From Hydractinia symbiolongicarpus (Eukaryota > Cnidaria > Hydrozoa > Anthoathecata > Hydractiniidae): a stretch of 64,000 nt of DNA. Below are positions 10,980 through 23,867 of this stretch, in pieces. The notes under the pieces are model-generated. The model searched no databases, had not been told where the DNA came from, and saw nothing but the letters and a program-made list of their open reading frames with translations. The position numbers and the translations under genes were made by a program. The stretch lies in NCBI RefSeq assembly GCF_029227915.1, contig NC_079878.1, positions 27,741,501 through 27,805,500 on the forward strand. Direction: 5' to 3'. Positions within the stretch are counted from its first letter, which is position 1. The number at the start of each line of letters is the position of its first letter.

Positions 10980-13421
10980 TGATAAATAATCCATTTTTTT
11001 ATTGTGGGACCAATCCTAGACCTTATCGCGCGCTGAAGAAATAGAGACAGTTTCAAAAACTACATTTCAATGAATTTCTAACGGTATCATTCCGTTTGAG
11101 TGACGACAGTTGCGTCACATATTTGTCCCCGCATGTGTTTAGGGATATTTTTCTGATATTACTAGGTTGTATTGCTTTTAACAGTGAAACGATTGACTGT
11201 GGCACTTAAGTGAACGGATTTTGTACTGTGACCTTATAAATGTGATAAATGTTCCAATTGGACTCCAAGAAATAACATTCTTCTTAATTTGACATGATTG
11301 CTGTAACTCAGCGATTATACTGGGCGCTGTGGTAGCGCTTTATTTGAAAACTTAGATAAATAAGCCATTTTTTATTGTGGGACCAATCTTAGCCGTTATT
11401 GCGCGCTTAATAAATAGAAACAGTTTCAAAAACTACATTTCATTGACCTTCTAACAGTATCAATCCGCATGAATTACAACGGTTGCGTCACAAATTCGTA
11501 CCAACATGTATTTAGCGATATCTTTCTGATATTACTAGGTTGCACCGCTTTTTACAGTGAAACGATTGACTGCGGGACTTAATTGAACTAACTTTGGACT
11601 GTGACCTGATAAATGTGATAAATGAGACATTTGGACTCCAAGAAATAACATTCTTCTTAATTTGACATGATTGCCGGAACTCAGCGATTACACTGGGCGC
11701 TGTGGTAGCGCTTCATTTAAAAATTTAAATAAGTAAGTCATCTTTTACTGTGGGAAAAATCCTAGCCGTTATCACGCGCTGAAGAAATAGAGACAGTTTT
11801 AAAAACTACATTTCAATGAATTTCTAACGGTATCAGTCCGTTTGAGTGACGACAGTTGCGTCACATATTTGTCCCCACATGTGTTTAGGGATATTTTTCT
11901 GATATTACTAGGTTGTATTGCTTTTAACAGTGAAACGATTGACTGTGGCACTTAAGTGAACGGATTTTGTACTGTGACCTTATAAATGTGATAAATAAGC
12001 CAATTGGACTCCAAGAAATAACATTCTTCTTAATTTGACATGATTGCTGTAACTCAGCGATTATGCTGGGCGCTGTGGTAGCGCTTTATTTAAAAGCTTA
12101 GATAAATAAGCCATTTTTTATTGTGGGACCAATCCTAAACCTTATCGCGCGCTTAATAAATAGGATCAGTTTCAAAAACTACATTTCATTGACTTTCTAA
12201 CAGTATAAATCCGCATGAATTACAACGGTTGCGTCACAAATTCGTACCAACATGCATTTAGCGATATCTTTCTGATATTACTAGGTTGCACCGCTTTTTA
12301 CAGTGAAACGATTGACTGCGAAACTTAATTGAAATAACTTTGTACTGTGACCTGATAAATGTGATAAATGAGACAGTTGGACTACAAGAAATAACATTCT
12401 TCTTAATTTGACATGATTGCCGGAACCCAGAGATTACACTGGACGCTGAGGTAGCGCTTCATTTAAAAATTTAAGTAAGTAAGTCATTTTTTACTGTGGG
12501 ACAAATCCTAGCCGTTATCGTGCGCTGAAGAAATAGAGACAGTTTCAAAAACTACATTTCAATGAATTTCTAACGGTATTAGTCCGTTTGGGTTACAACG
12601 GTTGCGTGATATATTCGTCCCCACATGTGTTTAGGGATATTGTCCTGATATTACTACGTTGTATTGTTTTTAACAGTGAAACGATTGACTGTGGCACTTA
12701 CGTGAACGGATTTTGGACTGTGACCTTATAAATGTGATAAATGTTCCAATTGGACTCCAAGAAATAACATTCTTCTTAATTTGACATGATTGCTGTAACT
12801 CAGCGATTATACTGGGCGCTGTGGTAGCGCTTTATTTGAAAACTTAGATAAATAAGCCATTTTTTATTGTGGGACCAATCTTAGCCGTTATTGCGCGCTT
12901 AATAAATAGAAACAGTTTCAAAAACTACATTTCATTGACCTTCTAACAGTATCAATCCGCATGAATTACAACGGTTGCGTCACAAATTCGTACCAACATG
13001 TATTTAGCGATATCTTTCTGATATTACTAGGTTGCACCGCTTTTTACAGTGAAACGATTGACTGCGGGACTTAATTGAACTAACTTTGGACTGTGAACTG
13101 ATAAATGTGATAAATGAGACATTTGGACTCCAAGAAATAACATTCTTTTTAATTTGACATGATTGCTGTTACTCAGCGATTATACTGGGCGCTATGGTAG
13201 CGCTTTATTTAAAAGCTTAGATAAATAAGCCATTTTTTAATGTGGGACCAATCCTAGACCTTATCGCGCGCTTAATAAATAGGAACAGTTTCAAGAACTA
13301 CATTTCATTGATTTTCTAACAGTATCAATTCGCATGAATTACAACGGTTGCGTCACAAATTGGTACGAACAGGCATTTAGCGATATCTTTCTGACATTAC
13401 TAGGTTGCATCGCTTTTAACA
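10980..13421 (+). repeat. Mixed block with a partial 1492 bp repeat
   Basis: Starts: 11184 (B-x'-P), 11557 (C-y-Q), 11930 (B-x-P), 12303 (diverged C-y-R), 12676 (B-x'-P) and 13049 (C-x-P). The 11184 and 12676 monomers share gttccaattgg, caatcttagcc and gttgcaccgc, 1492 bp apart, so a four-monomer duplication is partly preserved. The 12303 monomer is among the most diverged, with many private changes: gcgaaacttaattg, acccagagatt, ggacgctgagg and ttaagtaagtaag. The 13049 monomer also carries rare variants (cgctatggtag, attggtacgaacagg, ctgacatt). Confidence 0.8.
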
Positions 13422-15154
13422 GTGAAACGATTGACTGTGGGACTTAATTGAACTGATTCTGGACTGTGACCTTATAAATGTGATAAATGAGACAATTGGA
13501 CTCCAAGAAATAACATTCTTCTTAATTTGACATGATTGTCGGAACTCAGCGATTACACTGGCCGCTGTGGTAGCGCTTCATTTAAAAATTTAAATAAGTA
13601 AGTCATTTTTTACTGTGAGACAAATCCTAGCCGTTATCGCGCGCTTGATAAATAGGAACAGTTTCAAAAACTACATTTCATTGACTTTCCAACAGTATCA
13701 ATCCGTTTGAGTTACAACGGTTGCGTCACATATTCGTACCAACATGTATTTTGCGATATTTTTCTGATATTACTAGGTTGCATCGCTCGTAAAAGGGAAA
13801 CGAGTGACTGTGGGACTTAATTGAACTGATTCTGGACTGTGACCTTATAAATGTGATAAATAAGATAATTGGACTCCAAGGAAAAACGTTCTTCTTAGTT
13901 TGACATGAATACTGGAACTCAGCGATTATACTGAGCGCTGTGGTAGCGCTTCATTTAAAAATTTAAATAAGTAAGTCATCTTTTACTGTGGGACAAATCC
14001 TAGCCGTTATTGCGCGCTGAAGAAATAGAGACAGTTTCAAAAACTACATTTCTATGAATTTCTAACGGTATTAGTCCGTTTGGGTTACAACGGTTGCGTG
14101 ACATATTCGTCCCCACATGTGTTTAGGGATATTGTCCTGATATTACTACGTTGTATTGTTTTAATAGTGAAACGATTGACTGTGGCACTTAAATGAACTG
14201 ATTTTTGACTTTGACCTCATAAAAGTGATAAATGAGCCAATTGGATTCCAAGAAATAACATTCTGCTTAATTTGACATGATTGCTGTAACTCAGCGATTA
14301 TACTGGGCGCTGTGGTAGCGCTTTATTTGAAAACTTAGATAAATAAGCCATTTTTTATTGTGGGACCAATCCTAGCCGTTATTGCGAGCTTAATAAATAG
14401 AAACAGTTTTAAAAACTACATTTCATTGACCTTCTAACAGTATCAATCCGCATAAATTACAACGGTTGCGTCACAAATTCGTACCAACATGTATTTAGCG
14501 ATATCTTTCTGATATTACTAGGTTGCATCGCTTTTTACAGTGAAACGATTGACTGCAGGACTTAATTAAACTAACTTTGGACTGTGACCTGATATATGTG
14601 ATAAATGAGACATTTGGACTCCAAGAAATAACATTCTTCTTAATTTGACATGATTGCTGTAACTCAGCGATTACACTGGGCGCTGTGGTAGCGCTTCATT
14701 TAAAAATTTAAATAAGCAAGTAATCTTTTACTGTGGGACAAATCCTAGCCGTTATCGCGCGCTGAAGAAATAGAGACAGTTTCAAAAACTACATTTCAAT
14801 GAATTTCTAACGGTATCAGTCCGTTTGAGTGACGACGGTTGCGTCACATATTTGTCCCCACATGTGTTTAGGGATATTTTTCTGATATTACTAGGTTGTA
14901 TTGCTTTTATCAGTGAAACGATTGACTGTGGCACTTAAGTGAACGGATTTTCTACTGTGACCTTATAAATGTGATAAATGAGTCAATTTGACTCCAAGAA
15001 ATAACATTCTGCTTAATTTGACATGATTGCTGTAACTCAGCGATTATACTGGGCGCTGTGGTAGCGCTTTATTTAAAAGCTTAGATAAATAAGCCATTTT
15101 TTATTGTGAGACCAATCCTAGACCTTATCGCGCGCTTAATAAATAGGAACAGTT
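13422..15154 (+). repeat. Mixed block with an outlying T-tail monomer
   Basis: Starts: 13422 (D-y-T), 13795 (D-y-R, with gataatt and aaggaaaaacg), 14167 (A-x'-P), 14540 (C-y-Q) and 14913 (B-x-P). The T tail at 13680-13800 ends in ctcgtaaaagggaaacgag. It is the only T tail outside 36.7-46.4 kb. The order from 13795 onward (D-y-R, A-x'-P, C-y-Q, B-x-P, B-y-Q, B-y-R) resembles the series from 21623, including the rare ctgcaggacttaattaaac and attttctactgtg, so the two stretches are probably copies of one ancestor. Confidence 0.75.
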
Positions 15155-17150
15155 TCAAAAACTAAATTTCATTGACTTTCTAACAGTATCAATCCGCATG
15201 AATTACAACGGTTGCGTCACAAATTCGTACCAACATGTATTTAGCGATATTTTTCTGATATTACTAGGTTGTATTGCTTTTAACAGTGAAACGATTGACT
15301 GTGGCACTTAAGTGAACGGATTTTGGACTGTGACCTTATAAATGTGATAAATAAGCCAATTGGACTCCAAGAAATAACATTCTTCTTAATTTGACATGAT
15401 TGCTGTAACTCAGCGATTACACTGGGCGCTGTGGTAGCGCTTCATTTAAAAATTTAAATAAGTAAGTCATCTTTTACTGTGGGACAAATCCTAGCCGTTA
15501 TCGCGCGCTGAAAAAATAGAGACAGTTTTAAAAACTACATTACAATGAATTTCTAACGGTATCAGTCCGTTTGAGTGACGACGGTTGCGTCACATATTTG
15601 TCCCCACATGTGTTTAGGTATATTTTTCTGATAATACTAGGTTGTATTGCTTTTAACAGTGAAACGATTGACTGTGGCACTTAAATGAACGGATTTTGGA
15701 CTGTGACCTTATAAATGTGATAAATGAGCCAACTGGATTCCAAGAAATAACATTCTTACTAATTTGACATGATTGCTGTAACTCAGCGATTAAACTGGGC
15801 GTTGTGGTAGCGCTTCATTTGAAAATTTAAATAAGTAAGTCATTTTTTACTGTGGGACAAATCCTAGCCGTTATTGCGCGCTGAAGAAATAGAGACAGTT
15901 TCAAAAACTACATTTCAATGAATTTCTAACGGTATTAGTCCGTTTGGGTTACAACGGTTGCATGACATATTCGTCCCCACATGTGTTTAGGGATATTGTC
16001 CTGATATTACTACGTTGTATTGTTTTTAACAGTGAAACGATTGACTGTGGCACATAAATGAACTGATTTTTGACTTTGACCTCATAAAAGTGATAAATGA
16101 GCCAATTGGATTCCAAGAAATAACATTCTTCTTAATTTGACATGATTGCTGTAACTCAGCGATTATACTGGACGCTGTGGTAGCGCTTTATTTGAAAACT
16201 TAGATAAAGAAGCCATTTTTTATTGTGGGACCAATCCTAGCCGTTATTGCGAGCTTAATAAATAGAAACAGTTTCAAAAACTAAATTTCATTGACTTTCT
16301 AACAGTATCAATCCGCATGAATTACAACGGTTGCGTCACAAATTCGTACCAACATGTATTTAGCGATATTTTTCTGATATTACTAGGTTGTATTGCTTTT
16401 AACAGTGAAACGATTGACTGTGGCACTTAAGTGAACGGATTTTGGACTGTGACCTTATAAATGTGATAAATAAGCCAATTGGACTCCAAGAAATAACATT
16501 CTTCTTAATTTGACATGATTGCTGTAACTCAGCGATTACACTGGGCGCTGTGGTAGCGCTTCATTTAAAAATTTAAATAAGTAAGTCATCTTTTACTGTG
16601 GGACAAATCCTAGCCGTTATCGCGCGCTGAAAAAATAGAGACAGTTTTAAAAACTACATTACAATGAATTTCTAACGGTATCAGTCCGTTTGAGTGACGA
16701 CGGTTGCGTCACATATTTGTCCCCACATGTGTTTAGGTATATTTTTCTGATATTACTAGGTTGTATTGCTTTTAACAGTGAAACGATTGACTGTGGCACT
16801 TAAATGAACGGATTTTGGACTGTGACCTTATAAATGTGATAAATGAGCCAACTGGATTCCAAGAAATAACATTCTTATTAATTTGACATGATTGCTGTAA
16901 CTCAGCGATTAAACTGGGCGTTGTGGTAGCGCTTCATTTGAAAATTTAAATAAGTAAGTCATTTTTTACTGTGGGACAAATCCTAGCCGTTATTGCGCGC
17001 TGAAGAAATAGGGACAGTTTCAAAAACTACATTTCAAGGAATTTCTAACGGTATTAGTCCGTTTGGGTTACAACGGTTGCGTGACATATTCGTCCCCACA
17101 TGTGTTTAGGGATATTGTCCCGATATTACTACGTTGTATTGTTTTTAACA
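15155..17150 (+). repeat. 1119 bp trimer duplication
   Basis: The order B-y-Q, B-y-R, A-x'-P (15286, 15659, 16032) is followed by B-y-Q, B-y-R (16405, 16778). The string cgcgcgctgaaaaaatag occurs at 15502 and 16621, exactly 1119 bp apart, followed in both by the uncommon ctacattacaatgaa. A few differences are visible (ttactaatttg against ttattaatttg; ataatactag against atattactag), so this is older than the 2612 bp repeat or has been partly edited. Confidence 0.8.
15444..15459. other. AT-rich inverted repeat ATTTAAA/TTTAAAT specific to y middles, example copy
   Basis: ATTTAAA (15444-15450) and TTTAAAT (15453-15459) are perfect inverted repeats separated by two bases. They lie just after the GCGCT/AGCGC hairpin, so y-type monomers carry two adjacent dyads. 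x and x' middles read ttaaaagcttag or ttgaaaacttag here and lack it. The element recurs in nearly all y monomers, with occasional breaks (for example 54720, 59562). Confidence 0.65.
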
Positions 17151-18268
17151 GTGAAACGATTGACTCTGGCACTTACGTAAACGGATTTTGGACTGTGACC
17201 TTATAAATGTGATAAATGAGCCAATTGGACTCCAAGAAATAACATTCTTCTTAATTTGACATGATTGCTGTAACTCAGCGATTAAACTGGGCGCTGTGGT
17301 AGCGCTTTATTTAAAAGCTTAGATAAATAAGCCATTTTTTAATGTGGGACAAATCCTAGCCGTTATCGCGCGCTGAAGAAATAGAGACAGTTTCAAAAAC
17401 TACATTTCAATGAATTTCTAACGGTATTAGTCCGCTGGGTTACAACGGTTGCGTGACATATTCGTACCAACATGTATTTGGCGATATCTTTCTGATATTA
17501 CTAGGTTGCATCGCTTTTTACAGTGAAACGATTGACTGTGGGACTTAATTGAACTAACTTTGGACTGTGACCTGATAAATGTGATAAATGAGACATTTGG
17601 ACTCCAAGAAATAACATTCTTTTTAATTTGACATGATTGCTGTAACTCAGCGATTATACTGGGCGCTGTGGTAGCGCTTTATTTAAAAGCTTAGATAAAT
17701 AAGCCATTTTTTATTGTGGGACCAATCCTAGACCTTATCGCGCGCTTAATAAATAGGAACAGTTTCAAAAACTAAATTTCATTGATTTTCTAACATTATC
17801 AATCCGCATGAATTATAACGGTGGCGTCACAAATTCGTACCAACATGCATTTAGCGATATCTTTCTGATATTGCTAGGTTGCATCGCTTTTAACAGAGAA
17901 ACGATTGACTGTGGCACTTAAATGAACTGATTTTTGACTTTGACCTCGTAAAAGTGATAAATGAGCCAATTGGATTCCAAGAAAAAACATTCTTCTTAAT
18001 ATGACATGATTGCTGTATCTCAACGATTATACTGGGCGCTGTGGGAGCGCTTTATTTGAAAACTTAGATAAATAAGACATTTTTTATTGTGGGACCAATC
18101 CTAGCCGTTATTGCGCACTTAATAAATAGAAACAGTTTCAAAAACTACATTTCAATGAATTTCTAACGGTATTAGTCCGTTTGGGTTACAACGGTTGCGT
18201 GACATATTCGTTCCCACATGTGTTTAGGGATATTGTCCCGATATTACTACGTTGTATTGCTTTTAACA
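17151..18268 (+). repeat. 1118 bp trimer, copy 1
   Basis: Monomers 17151 (B-x, hybrid R/P tail), 17523 (C-x-P) and 17896 (A-x', R tail). The first is 372 bp because its tail reads tccgctgggtt, one base shorter than tccgtttgggtt. That tail starts as R but continues as P (ttcgtaccaac, tttggcgatatc), so it is a recombinant. The third has agagaaacg at its start. All these marks recur at 18269. Confidence 0.85.
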
Positions 18269-19386
18269 GTGAAACGATTGACTCTGGCACTTACGTGAAC
18301 GGATTTTGGACTGTGACCTTATAAATGTGATAAATGAGCCAATTGGACTCCAAGAAATAACATTCTTCTTAATTTGACATGATTGCTGTAACTCAGCGAT
18401 TAAACTGGGCGCTGTGGTAGCGCTTTATTTAAAAGCTTAGATAAATAAGCCATTTTTTAATGTGGGACAAATCCTAGCCGTTATCGCGCGCTGAAGAAAT
18501 AGAGACAGTTTCAAAAACTACATTTCAATGAATTTTTAACGGTATTAGTCCGCTGGGTTACAGCGGTTGCGTGACATATTCGTACCAACCTGTATTTGGC
18601 GATATCTTTCTGATATTACTAGGTTGCATCGCTTTTTACAGTGAAACGATTGACTGTGGGACTTAATTGAACTAACTTTGGACTGTGACCTGATAAATGT
18701 GATAAATGAGACATTTGGACTCCAAGAAATAACATTCTTCTTAATTTGACATGATTGCTGTAACTCAGCGATTATACTGGGCGCTGTGGTAGCGCTTTAT
18801 TTGAAAGCTTAGATAAATAAGCCATTTTTTATTGTGGGACCAATCCTAGACCTTATCGCGCGCTTAATAAATAGGAACATTTTCAAAAACTAAATTTCAT
18901 TGATTTTCTAACATTATCAATCCGCATGAATTATAACTGTGGCGTCAAAAATTCGTACCAACATGCATTTAGCGATATCTTTCTGATATTGCTAGGTTGC
19001 ATCGCTTTTAACAGAGAAACGATTGACTGTGGCACTTAAATGAACTGATTTTTGACTTTGACCTCGTAAAAGTGATAAATGAGCCAATTGGATTCCAAGA
19101 AATAACATTCTTCTTAATATGACATGATTGCTGTAACTCAACGATTATACTGGGCGCTGTGGGAGCGCTTTATTTGAAAACTTACATAAATAAGACATTT
19201 TTTATTGTGGGACCAATCCTAGCCGTTATTGCGCGCTTAATAAATAGAAACAGTTTTAAAAACTACATTTCATTGACTTTCTAACAGTATCAATCCGCAT
19301 GAATTACAACGGTTGCGTCACAAATTCGTACCAACATGTATTTAGCGATATTTTTCTGATATTACTAGGTTGTATTGCTTTTAACA
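18269..19386 (+). repeat. 1118 bp trimer, copy 2
   Basis: Monomers 18269 (B-x-R/P hybrid), 18641 (C-x-P) and 19014 (A-x'-P) repeat copy 1 at a distance of 1118 bp, including gatattgtcccg (17111 and 18229), the tccgctgggtt one-base deletion and agagaaacg. The third monomer ends in a P tail, not R as in copy 1, so the duplication or a later conversion ended inside it. Scattered single-base differences are present (aacattttca, aactgtggcgtcaaa). Confidence 0.8.
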
Positions 19387-21622
19387 GTGAAACGATTGAC
19401 TGTGGCACTTAAGTGAACGGATTTTGGACTGTGACCTTATAAATGTGATAAATAAGCCAATTGGACTCCAAGAAATAACATTCTTCTTAATTTGACATGA
19501 TTGCTGTAACTCAGCGATTATACAGGGCGCTGTGGTAGCGCTTTATTTAAAAGCTTAGATAAATAAGCCATTTTTTATTGTGGGACCAATCCTAAACCTT
19601 ATCGCGCGCTTAATAAATAGAGACAGTTTCAAAAACTACATTTCAATGAATTTCTAACGGTATCAGTCCGTTTGAGTGACGACGGTTGCGTCACATATTT
19701 GTCCCCACATATGTTTAGGGATATTTTTCTGATATTACTAGGTTGTATTGCTTTTAACAGTGAAACGATTGACTGTGGCACTTAAGTGAACGGATTTTGG
19801 ACTGTGACCTTATAAATGTGATAAATAAGCCAATTGGACTCCAAGAAATAACATTCTTCTTAATTTGACATGATTGCTGTAACTCAGCGATTACACTGGG
19901 CGCTGTGGTAGCGCTTCATTTAAAAATTTAAATAAGTAAGTCATCTTTTACTGTGGGACAAATCCTAGCCGTTATCGCGCGCTGAAAAAATAGAGACAGT
20001 TTTAAAAACTACATTACAATAAATTTTTAACGGTATCAGTCCGTTTGAGTGACGACGGTTGCGTCACATATTTGTCCCCACATGTGTTTAGGTATATTTT
20101 TCTGATATTACTAGGTTGTATTGCTTTTAACAGTGAAACGATTGACTGTGGCACTTAAATGAACGGATTTTGGACTGTGACCTTATAAATGTGATAAATG
20201 AGCCAACTGGATTCCAAGAAATAACATTCTTATTAATTTGATATGATTGCTGTAACTCAGCGATTAAACTGGGCGTTGTGGTAGCGCTTCATTTGAAAAT
20301 TTAATAAGTAAGTCATTTTTTACTGTGGGACAAATCCTAGCCGTTATCGCGCGCTGAAAAAATAGAGACAGATTTAAAAACTACATTTCAATGAATTTCT
20401 AACGGTATTAGTCCGTTTGGGTTACAACGGTTGCGTGACATATTCGTCCCCACATGTGTTTAGGGATATTGTCCCGATATTACTACGTTGTATTGCTTTT
20501 AACAGTGAAACGATTGACTCTGGCACTTACGTGAACGGATTTTGGACTGTGACCTTATAAATGTGATAAATGAGCCAATTGGACTCCAAAAAATAACATT
20601 CTTCTTAATTTGACATGATTGCTGTAACTCAGCGATTAAACTGGGCGCTGTGGTAGCGCTTTATTTAAAAGCTTAGATAAATAAGCCATTTTTTAATGTG
20701 GGACAAATCCTAGCCGTTATCGCGCTCTGAAGAAATAGAGACAGTTTCAAAAACTACATTTCAATGAATTTCTAACGGTATTAGTCCGCTGGGTTACAAC
20801 GGTTGCGTGACATATTCGTACCAACATGTATTTGGCGATATCTTTCTGATATTACTAGGTTGCATCGCTTTTTTCAGTGAAACGATTGACTGTGGGACTT
20901 AATTGAACTAACTTTGGACTGTGACCTGATAAATGTGATAAATGAGACATTTGGACTCCAAGAAATAACATTCTTCTTAATTTGACATGATTGCTGTAAC
21001 TCAGCGATTATACTGGGCGCTGTGGTAGCGCCTCATTTAAAAATTTAAATAAGTAAGTCATTTTTTACTGTGGGACAAAACCTAGCCGTTATCGCGCGCT
21101 GAAGAAATAGAGACAGTTTGAAAAACTACATTTCGATGAATTTCTAACGGTATCAGTCCGTTTAAGTGACGACGGTTGGGTCACATATTCGTCCCCACAT
21201 GTGTTTAGGGATATTTTTCTGATATTACTAGGTTGTATTGCTTTCAACAGTGAAACGATTGACTGTGGCACTTAAGTGAACGGATTTTGGACTGTGACCT
21301 TATAAATGTGATAAATGAGCCAATTGGACTCCAAGAAATAACATTCTTCTTAATTTGACATCATTGCTGTAACTCAGCGATTAAACTGGGCGCTGTGGTA
21401 GCGCTTTATTTAAAAGCTTAGATAAATAAGCCATTTTTTAATGTGGGACCAATCCTAGACCTTATCGTGCGCTTAATAAATAGGAACAGTTTCTAAAACT
21501 ACATTTCATTGACTTTCTAACAGTATCAATCGGCATGAATTACAACGGTTGCGTCACAAATTCGTACCAACATGTATTTAGCGATATCTTTCTGATATTA
21601 CAAGGTTGCATCGCTTTTTACA
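19387..21622 (+). repeat. Mixed block re-using the 16.4-17.5 kb series
   Basis: Starts: 19387 (B-x-Q), 19760 (B-y-Q), 20133 (B-y-R), 20505 (B-x-R/P hybrid with tccgctggg), 20877 (C-y-U) and 21250 (B-x-P). The 19760-20877 order matches 16405-17523, with ctgaaaaaatag, attacaat, gtcccgatatt and tccgctggg all present. The 20877 monomer has the first U tail in the window. Two 372 bp monomers are explained by single-base losses (atttaataag near 20302, and tccgctggg). Confidence 0.75.
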
Positions 21623-22368
21623 GTGAAACGATTGACTGTGGGACTTAATTGAACTAACTTTGGACTGTGACCTGATAAATGTTATAAATGAGACATTTGG
21701 ACTCCAAGAAATAACATTCTTCTTAATTTGACATGATTGCCGGAACTCAGCGATTACACTGGGCGCTGTGGTAGCGCTTAATTTAAAAATTTAAATAAGT
21801 AAGTCATCTTTTACTGTGGGACAAATCCTAGCCGTTATTGCGCGCTGAAGAAATAGAGACAGTTTCAAAAACTAAATTTCTATGAATTTCTAACGGTATT
21901 AGTCCGTTTGGGTTACAACGGTTGCGTGACATATTCGTCCCCACATGTGTTTAGGGATATCGTCCTGATATTACTACGTTGTATTGTTTTTAACAGTGAA
22001 ACGATTGACTGTGGCACTTAAATGAACTGATTTTTGACTTTGACCTCATAAAAGTGATAAATGAGCCAATTGGATTCCAAGAAATGACATTCTTCTTAAT
22101 TTGACATGATTGCTGTAACTCAGCGATTATACTGGGCGCTGTGGTAGCGCTTTATTTGAAAACTTAGATAAATAAGCCATTTTTTATTGTGGGACCAATC
22201 CTAGCCGTTATTGCGCGCTTAATAAATAGAAACAGTTTTAAAAACTACATTTCATTGACCTTCTAACAGTATCAATCCGCATAAATTACAACGGTTGCGT
22301 CACAAATTCGTACCAACATGTATTTAGCGATATCTTTCTGATATTACTAGGTTGCATCGCTTTTTACA

Positions 22369-22741
22369 GTGAAACGATTGACTGCAGGACTTAATTAAAC
22401 TAACTTTGGACTGTGACCTGATAAATGTGATAAATGAGACATTTGGACTCCAAGAAATAACATTCTTCTTAATTTGACATGATTGCTGTAACTCAGCGAT
22501 TATACTGGGCGCTGTGGTAGCGCTTTATTTGAAAACTTAGATAAATAAGCCATTTTTTATTGTGGGACCAATCCTAGCCGTTATTGCGCGCTTAATAAAT
22601 AGAAACAGTTTTAAAAACTACATTTCATTGACCTTCTAACAGTATCAATCCGCATAAATTACAACGGTTGCGTCACAAATTCGTACCAACATGTATTTAG
22701 CGATATCTTTCTGATATTACTAGGTTGCATCGCTTTTTACA
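22369..22741 (+). repeat. Single-monomer tandem duplication
   Basis: From about 22100 to 22480 and again from about 22473 to 22853 the sequence is the same at a 373 bp offset: x' middle, acagttttaaaaac, attgaccttc, cgcataaatt, then ctgcaggacttaattaaac. Adjacent monomers are normally of different types, so two matching neighbours indicate duplication of exactly one monomer. The related series from 13795 lacks this copy. Confidence 0.8.
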
Positions 22742-23487
22742 GTGAAACGATTGACTGCAGGACTTAATTAAACTAACTTTGGACTGTGACCTGATAAATG
22801 TGATAAATGAGACATTTGGACTCCAAGAAATAACATTCTTCTTAATTTGACATGATTGCTGTAACTCAGCGATTACACTGGGCGCTGTGGTAGCGCTTCG
22901 TTTAAAAATTTAAATAAGCAAGTCATCTTTTACTGTGGGACAAATCCTAGCCGTTATCGCGCACTGAAGAAATAGAGACAGTTTCAAAAACTACATTTCA
23001 ATGAATTTCTAACGGTATCAGTCCGTTTGAGTGACGACGGTTGCGTCACATATTTGTCCCCACATGTGTTTAGGGATATTTTTCTGATATTACTAGGTTG
23101 TATTGCTTTTATCAGTGAAACGATTGACTGTGGCACTTAAGTGAACGGATTTTCTACTGTGACTTTATAAATGTGATAAATGAGCCAATTGGACTCCAAG
23201 AAATAACATTCTGCTTAATTTGACATGATTGCTGTAACTCAGCGATTATACTAGGCGCTGTGGTAGCGCTTTATTTAAAAGCTTACATAAATAAGCCATT
23301 TTTTATTGTGGGACCAATCCTTGACCTTATCGCGCGCTTAATAAATAGGAACAGTTTCAAAAACTAAATTTCATTGACTTTCTAACAGTATCAATCCGCA
23401 TGAATTACAACGGTTGCGTCACAAATTCGTACCAACATATATTTAGCGATATTTTTCTGATATTACTAGGTTGTATTGCTTTTAACA

Positions 23488-23867
23488 GTGAAACGATTGA
23501 CTGTGGCACTTAAGTGAACGGATTTTGGACTGTGACCTTATAAATGTGATAAATAAGCCAATTGGACTCCAAGAAATAACATTCTTCTTAACTTGACATG
23601 ATTGCTGTAACTCAGCGATTACACTGGGCGCTGTGGTAGCGCTTCATTTAAAAATTTAAATAAGTAAGTCATCTTTTACTGTGGGACAAATCCTAGCCGT
23701 TATCGCGCGCTGAAAGCTGAAAAAATAGAGACAGTTTTAAAAACTACATTACAATGAATTTCTAACGGTATCAGCCCGTTTGAGTGACGACGGTTGCGTC
23801 ACATATTTGTCCCCACATGTGTTTAGGTATATTTTTCTGATATTACTAGGTTGTATTGCTTTTAACA
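23488..23867 (+). repeat. 380 bp monomer with a 7 bp tandem duplication
   Basis: The heptamer gctgaaa is present twice in a row at 23709-23715 and 23716-23722, giving a B-y-Q monomer of 380 bp. Related monomers (15286, 16405, 19760) have a single copy. This is the only 380 bp unit in the window. Confidence 0.9.

Noticed and set aside
21089-21271. Recurring 60-codon minus-strand open frame (also at 26867, 33208, 34700, 49171, 49544, 50290, 61477, 63808)
   Set aside because: It appears only in U-tail monomers and begins with GTG, not ATG. It is open because gtttcaaaaac became gtttgaaaaac, which removes one TGA stop on the minus strand. Its recurrence is satellite copying; there is no upstream signal, no recognisable domain and no third-position pattern.
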